A DNA stretch of 43,560 nucleotides from an uncultured Neglectibacter sp. (GCA_904374805.1 CAJFEW010000029.1:1-43560); one strand, 5' to 3'; counted from the stretch's first letter, positions 36,301 to 43,560 are shown. Program-made: numbers and translations. The notes: generated by a model from the letters alone, not told the origin.

Positions 36301-36826
36301 CCTGCAGCTCCAAATAGAAGTTTTCTGCTCCAAAAATCTCCCGATAGAGCAAAGCTGCCTCTTTGGCGCCTGGAAAATCTCCCCGCAGCAAGGCCTGGGG
36401 AATTTCCCCTGCCAAACAGGCGGAAAGGGCAATCAGCCCTTCGTGATGCTGCCGCAGCAGGTCCAAGTCCACCCGAGGCTTTGTGTAGAAACCCTCCACC
36501 CAGGCTTTGGAGACCAAGGCGATCAGGTTCCGATACCCGGTGTCATTTTCACAAAGCAACACCAGGTGGCGGCTGCCCTTGTCCAATTCATGGATCTTGT
36601 CAAACCGGGTGCGGCGGGCCACATAGACCTCACAGCCAATCACCGGATGGATGCCCCGTTTTTTGGCCGCCTTGTAAAAATCGACCACGCCATACATACA
36701 GCCGTGGTCGGTAATAGCCACCGCGTCCTGTCCCAATTGCTGCGCGGCGTCCAGCAGCCGTTCGATCCGGCAGGCGCCGTCCAAAAGGCTGTATTCCGTG
36801 TGTACATGTAAATGGGCAAAGGCCAT
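33335..36826 (-). CDS. dnaE: DNA polymerase III subunit alpha
   Basis: 1163 residues, the DnaE-type replicative polymerase. N-terminal PHP domain (FAHLHVHTEYSLLDG, AITDHGCMYGV, about 1-210), the palm with GPGRGSGAGSL at about 355 and the catalytic aspartates in PDFDIDF (D397, D399), the fingers, a helix-hairpin-helix region (FNRRAIESLVKCGALDGLG), and a C-terminal OB fold (WVTVLGMVVGVRKKATKNNTQMAF, about 1000). AAGGAG precedes ATG 36826. It lies 22 bp downstream of the small membrane protein gene, so probably belongs to the whiA operon. The reading frame is intact over 3.5 kb, arguing against a generally poor assembly. Confidence 0.97.
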   Translation of the reverse strand: MAFAHLHVHTEYSLLDGACRIERLLDAAQQLGQDAVAITDHGCMYGVVDFYKAAKKRGIHPVIGCEVYVARRTRFDKIHELDKGSRHLVLLCENDTGYRNLIALVSKAWVEGFYTKPRVDLDLLRQHHEGLIALSACLAGEIPQALLRGDFPGAKEAALLYREIFGAENFYLELQDHGLPDQKRINPQLIRLSRETGIPLVATNDCHYIAPEDSKMHRVLLCIQTGHTVEDEDTLEFGSEEFYLKSEGEMAALFPDVPEALENTEKIARRCQVDLEFGQTKLPAFTTPDGSDNLEFFQRLCRQGLLDRYGEHPPEAYVQRLAYEMGVISQMGYVNYYLIVWDFIRYARSVKIPVGPGRGSGAGSLAAYCLRITNVDPMRYDLLFERFLNPERVSMPDFDIDFSDERRDEMIDYVVDKYGADHVAQIVTFGTMAARGALRDVGRALNIPYGKVDQVAKLVPNSLGMTLDTALKQSKELREKVESDPQVQELFQMARKVEGMPRHASTHAAGVVITDRPVMDYVPLSKNDDAVVTQYTMTAIEELGLLKMDFLGLRNLSVIDHAQQMIAAKEPGFSMETIPQDDPQVFHMLSQGQSVGVFQLESSGMKRLLTQAQPTCVEDLIAIISLYRPGPMQFIPQYVESRKDPSSVKYRHPLLRPILEPTGGCIIYQEQVMQIFRDLAGYSLGRADIVRRAMAKKKHDVLEREREVFLHGKQREDGSWEIDGCLRRGVDQQTAETLFQEIESFASYAFNKPHAAGYAVVAYETAYLKCHYPCEYMAALLSSVLGQAGKVAEYIEECARLEIAVLPPHVNYSGVGFTVVGKNIRFGLQAVKNLGRGVIARMVEERRGGGEFTSFYNFCKRMSGRDFNRRAIESLVKCGALDGLGNNRREMLLSVERVMESLEADKRRNVEGQLGFFDSPQSGEAGEPSLQKAEDFSTADKLSMEKEVTGMYLSGHPMAAYAGLYQTGGYARMDEILQSAGDQEAGRYQDGQWVTVLGMVVGVRKKATKNNTQMAFVSLEDMYGALTVLLFSQALEQYGNLLYEGAVVEVAGKLSFTENKEPELVCNAMSVPADPTSLGAPAEKPVRPGLYLRFSSKEDPRYRKALQYIAIFDGVSDLYVSFQDTGKLLRAPAKYRVDVNRPLLRALEALLGEKNVAYYGAKR

Positions 36827-36848
36827 AGCGCCCTCTCCTTTCCCTGTT

Positions 36849-37412
36849 TTATGCCTGTCCTTCCTGTTCCGAGGCCAAGTACTCCTCTGTCACTTCTATC
36901 CAAAAGTAGTACTCCATGCCGATGTTTTCCCGGGCCGTTCCCCAATAGCATTCTTCGCACACCAGGTAGGTGCCTGGCTCTTGGGGGCAGAGAAAGCTGT
37001 CGGTGGTCTCCGTATAGACCCGTCCCTCCTGGTCGTAGATGGTGAAGGCAAAGTCCCCGTTGTCCGAGCGGCCCGCAAACAAAATGGAGGTGGAGTGGTC
37101 AAACACAATGGAAGGGGCTTCCTCCCCCACCTCACTGGGCACGAGACGGCGGGACTCCTGCCGCTCTCCCTGTTGGGTCACATAGATCTGATTGGCCAAA
37201 GGGGTGTACTCCTGCCCCTGGTTTTTCAGCGTGACGGTGCCCACCTCCGGAGAACCGGTCCCCACCTGGCCCAGCAGGAGGAACATCACCAGCAAAATTC
37301 CGCCCACCATCACCAGGGCGCCCCCATAGACGGCCAGCTTCATGCGCCAATCCCCTTCCACCTTCATGCTGTCCAGGCGCTTTTGCAGTTTTTCTTTGAT
37401 TGCCAAATTCAT
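36849..37412 (-). CDS. Uncharacterised single-span membrane protein
   Basis: 187 residues, no recognised family. A basic N-terminal cytoplasmic segment (MNLAIKEKLQKRLDSMKVEG) is followed by one membrane helix (about 25-48, KLAVYGGALVMVGGILLVMFLLL). The ~140-residue outer domain is acidic and beta-rich, ending YFWIEVTEEYLASEQEGQA. The outer part contains VFDHSTSILFAGRSDNGDFAFTIYDQEGRVY and a pair of cysteines in CPQEPGTYLVCEEC. It sits between whiA and dnaE and is presumably co-transcribed. Ribosome site AAAGGGG is weak. Two hairpins lie just upstream (37430-37487). Confidence 0.75.
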   Translation of the reverse strand: MNLAIKEKLQKRLDSMKVEGDWRMKLAVYGGALVMVGGILLVMFLLLGQVGTGSPEVGTVTLKNQGQEYTPLANQIYVTQQGERQESRRLVPSEVGEEAPSIVFDHSTSILFAGRSDNGDFAFTIYDQEGRVYTETTDSFLCPQEPGTYLVCEECYWGTARENIGMEYYFWIEVTEEYLASEQEGQA

Positions 37413-37429
37413 TCCCCTTTTCGGTTTTT

Positions 37430-37487
37430 CCCCTTGTTAAAAACAAGGGGATCCTCTGCCTGCCGGAAAGGAACCCTTGCCCGGCAG
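37430..37487 (-). other. Two tandem hairpins between whiA and the next gene
   Basis: CCCCTTGTT (37430-37438) and AACAAGGGG (37442-37450) form a perfect 9-bp stem with a 3-nt loop. CTGCCGG (37460-37466) and CCGGCAG (37481-37487) form a second stem. Neither is followed by a T run in the direction of transcription, so they are more likely RNA stability or processing elements than terminators. Confidence 0.5.
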
Positions 37488-37492
37488 CAGGC

Positions 37493-38428
37493 TTACAGCA
37501 AATTGTCCACACCCCGCTCCGCCAGGATCTTCTCCCCCAAGGTCAAGAGGCGCTGCAGCCGGTGGTTAACGCCGCTGCGGGTCAGCCCCAGCTTTTGGCC
37601 CAATTCCCGCAGGGTCATCTCCGGGTTGTCCAACCGAAGCTGGGCCAGCTCCTGGAGCTCCTCCGGCAGACTGCCCAACCCCACCGTGTCGCTGATGGCG
37701 GCAATGGCAGCTGTCTGCCTGGCGGAAGCGGAGTAAGTCCGATCCATATTGGCGGTCTCAAAATTCGTTTTCCTATTGATATTATTTTTCACTTCTTTGT
37801 ACATTTTCACCTGCATCAGTTCCATGGCAGCGTTGGGCGCCCCCAAGTAGGTGAGCAAGTTTTCAATGGGCCCGCTTTCTTTCAGGTAGACCACGTAAGC
37901 GCCCTTTCGCTCCGCTATGGAAGGGGAGAGAGGGAACGCCTCCACCTCGCAGAGCAGGGTGTACAAATCGTTGGCCAAATTTTTATGGGCCACGGCAAAC
38001 TCCAAGTGGTACTCCTTGCCCGGGTCGGTGGCAGTGCCGCAGGTGAGGAAAGCCCCCCGCAAAAAGGCGGCGGTGCAGCACTCATTTTCCAAATTAGCCC
38101 GGTTAAGGCGCAGGCTGGGTTCCCGGCCAGTGTGGCCAAACTCTTCCAGAAGCGCCCGCCGGGAACCCCCATCCGGCAGAAACACCCGATACGCCGGCTT
38201 TTTTCGGCGGCTGACCCCAAAGGTAAGCTCCCCGGACACGCCGGCGCCTGCGGCCGCCAACTCCAAAAGCCAGCGGGCTACGGCCCCATTTTCCGTTACA
38301 AAGCTGGTCTCTTTCAGAGAAAAACACCGGGAAAACAGCCACGCCCCGTAGCATTCCGCCCGCAGGCAGCACTCCCGTTTGCGCTCCACTTTACAGAGCT
38401 CCTGTTTGCAATCCGATGTAAAGGACAT
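37493..38428 (-). CDS. whiA: WhiA-type DNA-binding protein
   Basis: 311 residues. N-terminal degenerate LAGLIDADG homing-endonuclease-like domains (FTSDCKQELCKVERKRECCLRAE, CCTAAFLRGAFLTCGTATDPGKEYHLEF), then a helix-turn-helix (MTLRELGQKLGLTRSGVNHRLQRLLTL). In actinobacteria WhiA controls sporulation septation; in Firmicutes it affects cell division and chromosome segregation. The ATG at 38428 (MSFTSDCKQELCK) with AGGGAGAG upstream is preferred; the longer frame adds 39 residues without family character. It follows rapZ by 132 bp. Confidence 0.95.
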   Translation of the reverse strand: MSFTSDCKQELCKVERKRECCLRAECYGAWLFSRCFSLKETSFVTENGAVARWLLELAAAGAGVSGELTFGVSRRKKPAYRVFLPDGGSRRALLEEFGHTGREPSLRLNRANLENECCTAAFLRGAFLTCGTATDPGKEYHLEFAVAHKNLANDLYTLLCEVEAFPLSPSIAERKGAYVVYLKESGPIENLLTYLGAPNAAMELMQVKMYKEVKNNINRKTNFETANMDRTYSASARQTAAIAAISDTVGLGSLPEELQELAQLRLDNPEMTLRELGQKLGLTRSGVNHRLQRLLTLGEKILAERGVDNLL

Positions 38429-38560
38429 GGCATCGACTCTCCCTGGAATTTTTTGCCGCCATCCTACCGCCAAGGGGGAGCGGCCCCTCCCCCTCTCTGA
38501 GGAGCAGCGCACCCTGCACGGCGGAGAAGCACGCTCCTTCGGCACCCTGCGGGGCAGCTC

Positions 38561-39421
38561 TTAAAACTTCTGCATATCTCGGTGGGTGACGCTGGCTTTG
38601 ACGCCCTTTTCCGTCAGGTGGTCGCACATGTACTGGGCCAAAGCCACCGAGCGGTGATGGCCGCCGGTACATCCCACGGCGATGACCAGCTGGCTCTTCC
38701 CTTCTTTGGAGTAGAGGGGAAGCAAGTAGTCCACCAAATCTGTGAACCGGCTGACAAACCCTTGGGTCTCCTCTTTCTCCATAACATAGTCCCGCACCGG
38801 GGCGTCCAATCCCGTCAAGGGGCGTAAATTCTCATCGTAAAAGGGATTGGGCAGGCAGCGCACGTCAAACACCAAATCGGCCTCCATGGGGATGCCGAAC
38901 TTAAAGCCAAAGCTGATGCAGTGCACCGAGAGGGAATCCTGCGCGCTGCTGAGGAACAGCTCGGTAATGCGGGACTTTAACTGGGCCGGAGATACGCCGG
39001 AGGTGTCGATCACATAGTCGGAACACTCCTTCACAGGCTTGAGCATCTCCCGCTCCAGCTTCACCGCCTGTTCCAAGGCGCCGCCCATTTCATCGGCCAG
39101 AGGGTGCTTGCGGCGGGTCTCTTGAAACCGGTTGACCAGCACCCCGTCGGCAGAGTCCAAAAATAGGATTTTATAGGGCTTTTTATCCCGCTTTAACGTT
39201 TCCAGGGCGGTGAAAAAGGACTTAAACAGTTCCCCGCCCCGGGTATCCGTCACCACAGCCGCCCGGTTCCGGGGCCCTTCAGACTTGAGGCACAAGTCGT
39301 AAAACACTGGAATCAACGCCGGCGGCAAGTTGTCCACACAGAAAAAACCAATGTCCTCCATGGCATGCATGGCCCGGGTCTTCCCCGCGCCGGATAAACC
39401 TGTTACAATGACAAATTCCAT
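38561..39421 (-). CDS. rapZ: RNase adapter protein RapZ (YvcJ)
   Basis: 286 residues. N-terminal P-loop ATPase domain (MEFVIVTGLSGAGKTRAM, Walker A residues 8-15; GFFCVDNLPPALIP) and a C-terminal domain with LVFDVRCLPNPF and VAVGCTGGHHRSV-like IAVGCTGGHHRSVALA. In E. coli RapZ hands GlmZ sRNA to RNase E; in Firmicutes its homologue YvcJ hydrolyses GTP/ATP and affects competence, with an uncertain target. AAGGGGGAG precedes ATG 39421. It lies 10 bp after murB. In Bacillus yvcK lies between this gene and whiA; here the 132 bp gap has no room for it. Confidence 0.95.
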   Translation of the reverse strand: MEFVIVTGLSGAGKTRAMHAMEDIGFFCVDNLPPALIPVFYDLCLKSEGPRNRAAVVTDTRGGELFKSFFTALETLKRDKKPYKILFLDSADGVLVNRFQETRRKHPLADEMGGALEQAVKLEREMLKPVKECSDYVIDTSGVSPAQLKSRITELFLSSAQDSLSVHCISFGFKFGIPMEADLVFDVRCLPNPFYDENLRPLTGLDAPVRDYVMEKEETQGFVSRFTDLVDYLLPLYSKEGKSQLVIAVGCTGGHHRSVALAQYMCDHLTEKGVKASVTHRDMQKF

Positions 39422-39431
39422 ACTCTCCCCC

Positions 39432-40346
39432 TTATTCTCCCAGCACGCGAACTTCTGTCTCCAGGGAGATGCCCTTCTTCTCCCGCACCTCCTGCTGGAT
39501 TTGTCCAATCAAAGCCAGCACGTCCCCGCATGTGGCCCCGCCTGTGTTCACAATGAAGCCCGCATGCTTTTCGCTGACCTGGGCGCCGCCCACCCGGCGG
39601 CCTTTTAAACCACACTCTTCAATCAGGGCTGCCGCATAGGCCCCTTCCGGACGCTTGAAAACGCTTCCGGCGCTGGGCATGTCGTAGGGCTGTTTGGCCT
39701 TTCTGCGGGCCATCAGCTCCTCCATTTGGGAGCCAATTTGGGTCGGGTCTCCCGGCTGCAGCTTATAATCTGCCCAGGCGATCACCTCGCGGCCTCCCGT
39801 ATACCGGCTTTTCCGATAGGAGAAGCCCAGCTCCTCTCCGGCTGCGCTGGAGAGAGTTCCCTCCTCCGTCAGGTGGCAGACCCGCTCCACCACGTCCCGC
39901 ATCTCGCCCCCATAGGCGCCGGCGTCCATGGTGACGGCGCCGCCCACAGACCCGGGGATGCCCCAGGCAAATTCCAAGCCGGAAAGCCCCTGGTCCCGAG
40001 CAAAGGCGCACACCGATGCCAGAGACGCTCCCGCCCCTGCCCGAAGGCGGCCGTTGCTCAACAGCTCCACTTTTTTAAACTCACCGGCCAACAGGAGGAC
40101 AACTCCCCGAATGCCCTTGTCGCTGACCAACAGATTGGATCCCTTTCCCAACACCAAAAAGGGAATCTCCTCCCCGTGCAGGATTTTGAGCAGCTCTCCC
40201 AGCTGAGAGACCCGTTCCACTGTAAGCAGACGATCCGCAGGACCGCCTATCCGAAAGGTGGTGTGCAGGCACATGGGCTCCTGGGGCGCACAGGAACATC
40301 CCAGTTGTTCTGCGGCCCGGTCCAATGAGGCGTAATTCTGTTTCAT
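39432..40346 (-). CDS. murB: UDP-N-acetylmuramate dehydrogenase
   Basis: 304 residues. FAD-dependent reduction of UDP-GlcNAc-enolpyruvate to UDP-MurNAc in peptidoglycan synthesis. Motifs: HTTFRIGGPADRLL, VLGKGSNLLVSDKGIRG (FAD domain), LEFAWGIPGSVGGAVTMDAGAYG, the catalytic Ser region MPSAGSVFKRPEGAYAA and AGFIVNTGGATCGDVLALI. AAAGGAGAG lies 3-4 bp before ATG 40346 inside the end of the PHP gene, which stops 11 bp upstream. Part of the hprK operon. Confidence 0.97.
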   Translation of the reverse strand: MKQNYASLDRAAEQLGCSCAPQEPMCLHTTFRIGGPADRLLTVERVSQLGELLKILHGEEIPFLVLGKGSNLLVSDKGIRGVVLLLAGEFKKVELLSNGRLRAGAGASLASVCAFARDQGLSGLEFAWGIPGSVGGAVTMDAGAYGGEMRDVVERVCHLTEEGTLSSAAGEELGFSYRKSRYTGGREVIAWADYKLQPGDPTQIGSQMEELMARRKAKQPYDMPSAGSVFKRPEGAYAAALIEECGLKGRRVGGAQVSEKHAGFIVNTGGATCGDVLALIGQIQQEVREKKGISLETEVRVLGE

Positions 40347-40357
40347 ACTCTCTCCTT

Positions 40358-41107
40358 TCAGCTTCTCTGCCGGAAAATCGGGCTGTAACGGGAAAGGTAG
40401 TCGTTCAGCCGCTGAGCCGACGCATTGAGAATCAGCTCTTCCGGAAAATCGATCTCCTCCAGCAGCGCCAAAGCATCGGCAAAATTCCCCACCTGGGTTT
40501 CAAAATGGGCGTCCGAATTGACCACCAGCGGAACCCCATACTTCTTACAGGCAAGGGCGATCTTTTTGCAGTTGGCTATATTCTCTTTGCGGGCGACAAA
40601 AGAGTGGTTGTTGATTTCCACAAGCTTGTGCTGTTCCCCAAACACGGGGATCACCTTGTCAATATCGTAGGCATACAGCGGGTCTCCGCTGTGGCCGATC
40701 ACATGGACCTTGGGGTTTTTGGCAACTTGCAGCCACAGATAGGTGCACTTCTCCACATCCGGTTTCTGCAGCCCTTCCAAAGGCAAGTGGTGAATGGAGG
40801 CCACCACCCAATCCAAGCGTTCCCCGTCTTTTTTCTCCAGGTCAATATGGCCCTCAAAGTCCAGCACATTTGCCTCGATGCCCGCCAGAGTCATCACACC
40901 CCGGTAGTGCAGGGGCAGCTCATAGAGGCTGGAAAAATACCACTCTCGGGGCGCCCCCGGCATGGTGCGGGCGTGATCGGTGATGGCCAGGGCGTAAAGC
41001 CCCTTGGCTGCCGCAGCCTGCACCATTTCCGTCACGGTGCTGTAGGCGTGGGTGGAGGCAATGGTATGTGTATGGAGGTCCGCTATAATTGTATACGCCT
41101 GCTTCAT
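40358..41107 (-). CDS. PHP-domain phosphatase (YcdX-like)
   Basis: 249 residues, metal-dependent PHP fold. Histidine/Asp ligands: ADLHTHTIASTHAYSTV near the start, AITDHART, GIEANVLDFEGHID, VVASIHHLP, VHVIGHSGDPLY, LVEINNHSF and VVNSDAHFETQVG. Length and motifs fit the YcdX group, trinuclear zinc phosphatases with broad activity, rather than histidinol phosphatase. The start ATG overlaps the hprK stop (ATGA), so translation is coupled. The family recurs beside hprK and murB in Clostridia; the physiological substrate is not known. Confidence 0.9.
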   Translation of the reverse strand: MKQAYTIIADLHTHTIASTHAYSTVTEMVQAAAAKGLYALAITDHARTMPGAPREWYFSSLYELPLHYRGVMTLAGIEANVLDFEGHIDLEKKDGERLDWVVASIHHLPLEGLQKPDVEKCTYLWLQVAKNPKVHVIGHSGDPLYAYDIDKVIPVFGEQHKLVEINNHSFVARKENIANCKKIALACKKYGVPLVVNSDAHFETQVGNFADALALLEEIDFPEELILNASAQRLNDYLSRYSPIFRQRS

Positions 41108-42072
41108 CAGATATCCAGATCCTTTTTAATGGTCTCGCCCTGGAGCTCGCTGATATCCACTCCCATGCTGGAGAGCAGCTCTTGGGCGGCATTGTAGCCC
41201 ATTTTTTTCTGCCGGTTGTTCATAGCCGCCACCTCGATGATAACTGCCAAATTCCGGCCAGGCTTGACCGGAATGGTCATCACCGGCACACGAATGCCCA
41301 AAATCTCTGTGTACTCGCTGTCAATACCCATGCGGTCGTACATTTTTGTGGCGTCCCATAGTTCCATATTGATGCACATATCAATTTTCTCCGACATCTT
41401 CACAGCGCCCATACCGAAGATGCGCCGGGCGTTGATGATGCCGATGCCCCGCAGCTCAATGAAGTGGCGGATGTTTTCCGGCGCCTGCCCCACCAGGGAC
41501 TTGCTGGAAACCCGACGGATTTCCACGGCGTCGTCGGCAATCAGCCGGTGGCCCCGCTTGATCAGCTCAATGGCAGTCTCACTTTTTCCTACGCCGCTGT
41601 CGCCCACCAGCAGAATTCCTTCGCCATACACCTCAATCAGCACCCCATGGCGGGTGATGCGGGGCGCCAGCTCCACATTGAGAAGGGAGACCAGATCTGC
41701 CACCACATTGGAGGTGGAATCTTTGGAGGAGACGAGGGGGATCTGGTATTTATCCGCGGCCTGCCGCATAAACGGACAGGGGTCAATATCCCGTGCTACA
41801 ATAACCGTAGCCGGATGCAGCGCAAAAAAACGATCGATGGCTGCCGCCTTTTTTTCCTCTCCCAGGCTTCCCAACATCGCCATTTCCGAACGCCCCAGCA
41901 CGGTGATGCGGTGGGGATCAAAGTAATCGCAGAATCCATACAGTTCCAATCCTGGGCGGATTACATCGCGGGAGCGGATCAAGATCTCGTCTGCCGGTTT
42001 GGGCAAATGCACCTCGCGCAGGCCAAGTTCCTTAATGATTTTGGCCAGAGGAATGGTATATTCTTCGATCAT
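41107..42072 (-). CDS. hprK: HPr kinase/phosphorylase
   Basis: 321 residues. It phosphorylates and dephosphorylates Ser46 of HPr, linking sugar uptake to carbon catabolite control. N-terminal domain (YTIPLAKIIKELGLREVHLPK), Walker A GDSGVGKSE at about 155-163, and the HprK signature IELRGIGIINARRIFG at about 205-220. The ATG at 42072 is preferred over 42081 because GAGAGG abuts the latter and is 9 bp from the former. It is the first gene of the operon hprK-PHP-murB-rapZ-whiA-(membrane protein)-dnaE. A consensus -10 TATAAT lies at 42146-42141 (minus strand) with a weak -35. Confidence 0.96.
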   Translation of the reverse strand: MIEEYTIPLAKIIKELGLREVHLPKPADEILIRSRDVIRPGLELYGFCDYFDPHRITVLGRSEMAMLGSLGEEKKAAAIDRFFALHPATVIVARDIDPCPFMRQAADKYQIPLVSSKDSTSNVVADLVSLLNVELAPRITRHGVLIEVYGEGILLVGDSGVGKSETAIELIKRGHRLIADDAVEIRRVSSKSLVGQAPENIRHFIELRGIGIINARRIFGMGAVKMSEKIDMCINMELWDATKMYDRMGIDSEYTEILGIRVPVMTIPVKPGRNLAVIIEVAAMNNRQKKMGYNAAQELLSSMGVDISELQGETIKKDLDI

Positions 42073-42227
42073 GGCAAACATCCTCTCTTTGGATTGTCTT
42101 CCTGATTTCCTGCAGGAAAAGGGGATTTTCCCTGTGGTCTATTATAAACGAAGCCGTAGAAAAAATAAAGAGCGCTTTTCCCTCCCAAGGTTTTCAAAAA
42201 ATTTTTTTGCTTTTTTTCATTTTCCTC

Positions 42228-42256
42228 TTGCATTTTTAGGATCCATGTACTATAAT
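42228..42256 (+). promoter_or_regulatory. tRNA-fMet promoter
   Basis: TTGCAT (42228-42233) and consensus TATAAT (42251-42256) have 17-bp spacing, 35 bp before the mature tRNA. Confidence 0.8.
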
Positions 42257-42291
42257 AACAAAGCTGGCTGATGAAGTTCAGCCTTCTATAA

Positions 42292-42368
<77 letters not shown>

Positions 42369-42480
42369 AAGACCCCAGGTTTTGTTACCTTTTGTGGGAT
42401 ACTTCCAACACATCCCGCTTACAAAGCTGCATTAGCAGTGCAAACAGCACTTTTTTTCTGGAAAATCGGCAGTAGAAAAT

Positions 42481-42514
42481 CACCCTCGAGCCTTGCGGCT
42501 CTGGGGTGGTTTTT
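42481..42514 (+). terminator. Hairpin terminator at the element boundary
   Basis: CACCCTCGAGCC (42481-42492) pairs with GGCTCTGGGGTG (42497-42508) with one mismatch and one G-U pair, TTGC loop, then a run of T. It may end the tRNA transcript. Confidence 0.6.
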
Positions 42515-42529
42515 GCTTTCTTTTGGGAG

Positions 42530-42575
42530 TTGACCCAGATTTGACCCATTTTGGCTTGGCCGGAATCTGGGTCAA
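42530..42575. repeat. TTGACCCA repeats with a 12-bp inverted repeat
   Basis: TTGACCCA occurs at 42530-42537 and 42541-42548, and inverted at 42568-42575. The outer copies extend to a perfect 12-bp inverted repeat, TTGACCCAGATT/AATCTGGGTCAA. Position between attL and integrase suggests arm-type sites for the integrase or an excisionase (inference). Confidence 0.6.
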
Positions 42576-42742
42576 ATTCTGGAGCGGATACCACCAGATA
42601 GGATCGGCGGTATGGTTTTTCGTCCACTCAGATGGCTTTTCTACTATTTTTTCACTCTGCCTGCTGTGGCCTGTCCTTCCACTTCTTCTACCTAATGTTA
42701 TGACCTTCGGGAAAGTTGATATGGTGTCATTTATAACCAGGA

Positions 42743-42777
42743 AGCCACCCGGAAACTCTATGGTTTCCAGGGTGGCT
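42743..42777. other. Long hairpin downstream of the integrase gene
   Basis: AGCCACCCGGAAAC (42743-42756) pairs with GTTTCC-A-GGGTGGCT (42763-42777), with one bulged A. It lies 22 bp past the integrase stop. A T-rich tract follows only on the plus strand, so its role as terminator for the minus-strand integrase is uncertain. Confidence 0.45.
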
Positions 42778-42798
42778 CTTCTCTTTTCTCTGTTTTCC

Positions 42799-43560
42799 TC
42801 AAATTCTCGAACCCAGAACCCCGTCCATCTTCTGGGCTGCATCCCGCTGGGCTACCGTGGTGACATGGGCGTAGGTGTCCAAGGTGAATCCTGCACTGAA
42901 ATGGCCCAGCATCCCGGACACTGTTTTCACGTCCACCCCGTTTTGCAGTGCTAGGGTCGCGAATGTGTGACGTAAGTCATGGAAGCGCACATAGGGCAGC
43001 CCTGCCCGTTTCAGCACCCGGCGAAGCATATTCCGCACGCTGTCCGGGCTGATTGGCCCTCCGCTGGGAGACGGGAACACATACTCGCTGGCTTGCTTTT
43101 CCTTCTGGCTTTTTAGAACCTCTAAAGCCTGATTGCCCAGGGGAATCACCCGGTAAGCGTTCTTGGTTTTCAAGGGTCCTTCTGTCACCACACCGTTGAT
43201 GCGTCCGATCTGCCGCCGCACGGTGACGGTGCCCTGGTTGAAATCTACATCTTGCCACTTCAGCCCCAGCAGTTCGCCCCGGCGCAGGCCTGTGGCCAGC
43301 TCTAGGTAGTACATCTCGAACACGCCAGTACGCTCGGCTTCCTGTAAAAATGCGGTAAGCTGGTCAGCCGTGAGAGTTTTCATCTCGTTCCGTTCCACTC
43401 TTGGCAGGGCGCATCCCTCCGCTGGGTTGTGGGCGATGAGCTTTTGGTGAATGGCCAGCTTCAAGGCCGAGGAAATGATTTGATGGATGTTCCGCACGGT
43501 CTTGGGGCCAAGGCCCTTGGGCTTCTTCTCTGACTCCTTCCGCTCCACCCGCCCACCGGT
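42799..43560 (-). CDS. int: Tyrosine recombinase/integrase, N-terminus outside the window
   Basis: At least 254 residues; the frame stays open to the window edge. Part of the core-binding domain (PKTVRNIHQIISSALKLAIHQKLIAHNPAEG) and the full catalytic domain are present: Arg in ATGLRRGELLGLKW, His-x-x-Arg in HDLRHTFATLA, His in GMLGHFSAGFT and the nucleophile Tyr in LDTYAHVT. The type is that of Firmicute phage and ICE integrases with an N-terminal AP2-like arm-binding domain, which would lie to the right. It faces the initiator tRNA, its probable target. The GTG at 43548 is not the true start; a full protein would be about 370-400 residues. Confidence 0.93.
   Translation of the reverse strand, partial: TGGRVERKESEKKPKGLGPKTVRNIHQIISSALKLAIHQKLIAHNPAEGCALPRVERNEMKTLTADQLTAFLQEAERTGVFEMYYLELATGLRRGELLGLKWQDVDFNQGTVTVRRQIGRINGVVTEGPLKTKNAYRVIPLGNQALEVLKSQKEKQASEYVFPSPSGGPISPDSVRNMLRRVLKRAGLPYVRFHDLRHTFATLALQNGVDVKTVSGMLGHFSAGFTLDTYAHVTTVAQRDAAQKMDGVLGSRI

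Noticed and set aside
42530..42575. CRISPR array
   Set aside because: Repeats are 8 bp with unequal spacing and one is inverted. No cas genes are present anywhere in the window.
42385..42627. 80-codon minus-strand ORF in the element boundary
   Set aside because: It spans the inverted repeat and a terminator hairpin, lacks a ribosome site and has no family.

Overview
The window is a GC-rich stretch of a Firmicute chromosome. It is most likely an anaerobic gut clostridium of the Oscillospiraceae/Ruminococcaceae type. The evidence is a SCIFF peptide locus (a Clostridia hallmark), the hprK-PHP-murB-rapZ-whiA-dnaE-pfkA gene order, an M-box riboswitch, strong AGGAGG ribosome sites and -35/-10 promoters with 16-18 bp spacing. 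No species can be named from the sequence alone.

Layout. 1-100: a fragment of a plasmid/ICE-type ParM-like gene, abutting the end of a DUF4405 membrane protein gene. 76-4384: a redox island (DUF4405 cytochrome-like protein, flavodoxin lipoprotein, metallo-beta-lactamase-fold hydrolase, LysR regulator, aldo/keto reductase). 4426-6127: two genes that were each cut by what looks like one deletion (a ferredoxin-type aldo/keto reductase without its N-terminal half and an Mbeg1-like hydrolase without its own C-terminus). 6267-10404: a MarR-controlled heterodimeric ABC exporter carrying three single-base frameshifts. 10443-13757: an M-box riboswitch, a long leader with two tiny Cys-containing ORFs and extra hairpins, then the Mg2+ P-type ATPase mgtA. 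13914-15797: a two-component system broken by an amber codon and a frameshift. 16080-19615: a VTC polyphosphate-polymerase-like / DUF4956 / CotH operon, with the first gene frameshifted. 19807-21204: a MATE pump. 21445-24396: a truncated SCIFF precursor, its intact radical SAM maturase and a coupled PLP enzyme. 24465-28466: GNAT acetyltransferase, tRNA-Leu(CAA), glutaminase-A-like protein, SfsA and a Zn-ribbon protein. 28541-33201: Tex, arylamine N-acetyltransferase, BlaI-type repressor and phosphofructokinase. 33335-42072: the housekeeping run dnaE, a membrane protein, whiA, rapZ, murB, a PHP phosphatase and hprK. 42292-43560: initiator tRNA-Met followed by the edge of an integrated element whose tyrosine integrase runs off the window.

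Two broad patterns stand out. First, all lesions (five single-base indels, one amber codon, two deletions) lie between about 5 and 21.7 kb, in accessory genes. The 20 kb of mostly core genes to the right has none. Either the accessory half is decaying or the assembly has local errors. Second, both edges carry mobile-element sequence: a ParM fragment on the left and an integrase at tRNA-fMet on the right. The most interesting regulatory object is the mgtA leader: an Mg2+ riboswitch with its own terminator, a second strong terminator, and two short ORFs encoding Cys-rich peptides, the second of which ends beside another hairpin.
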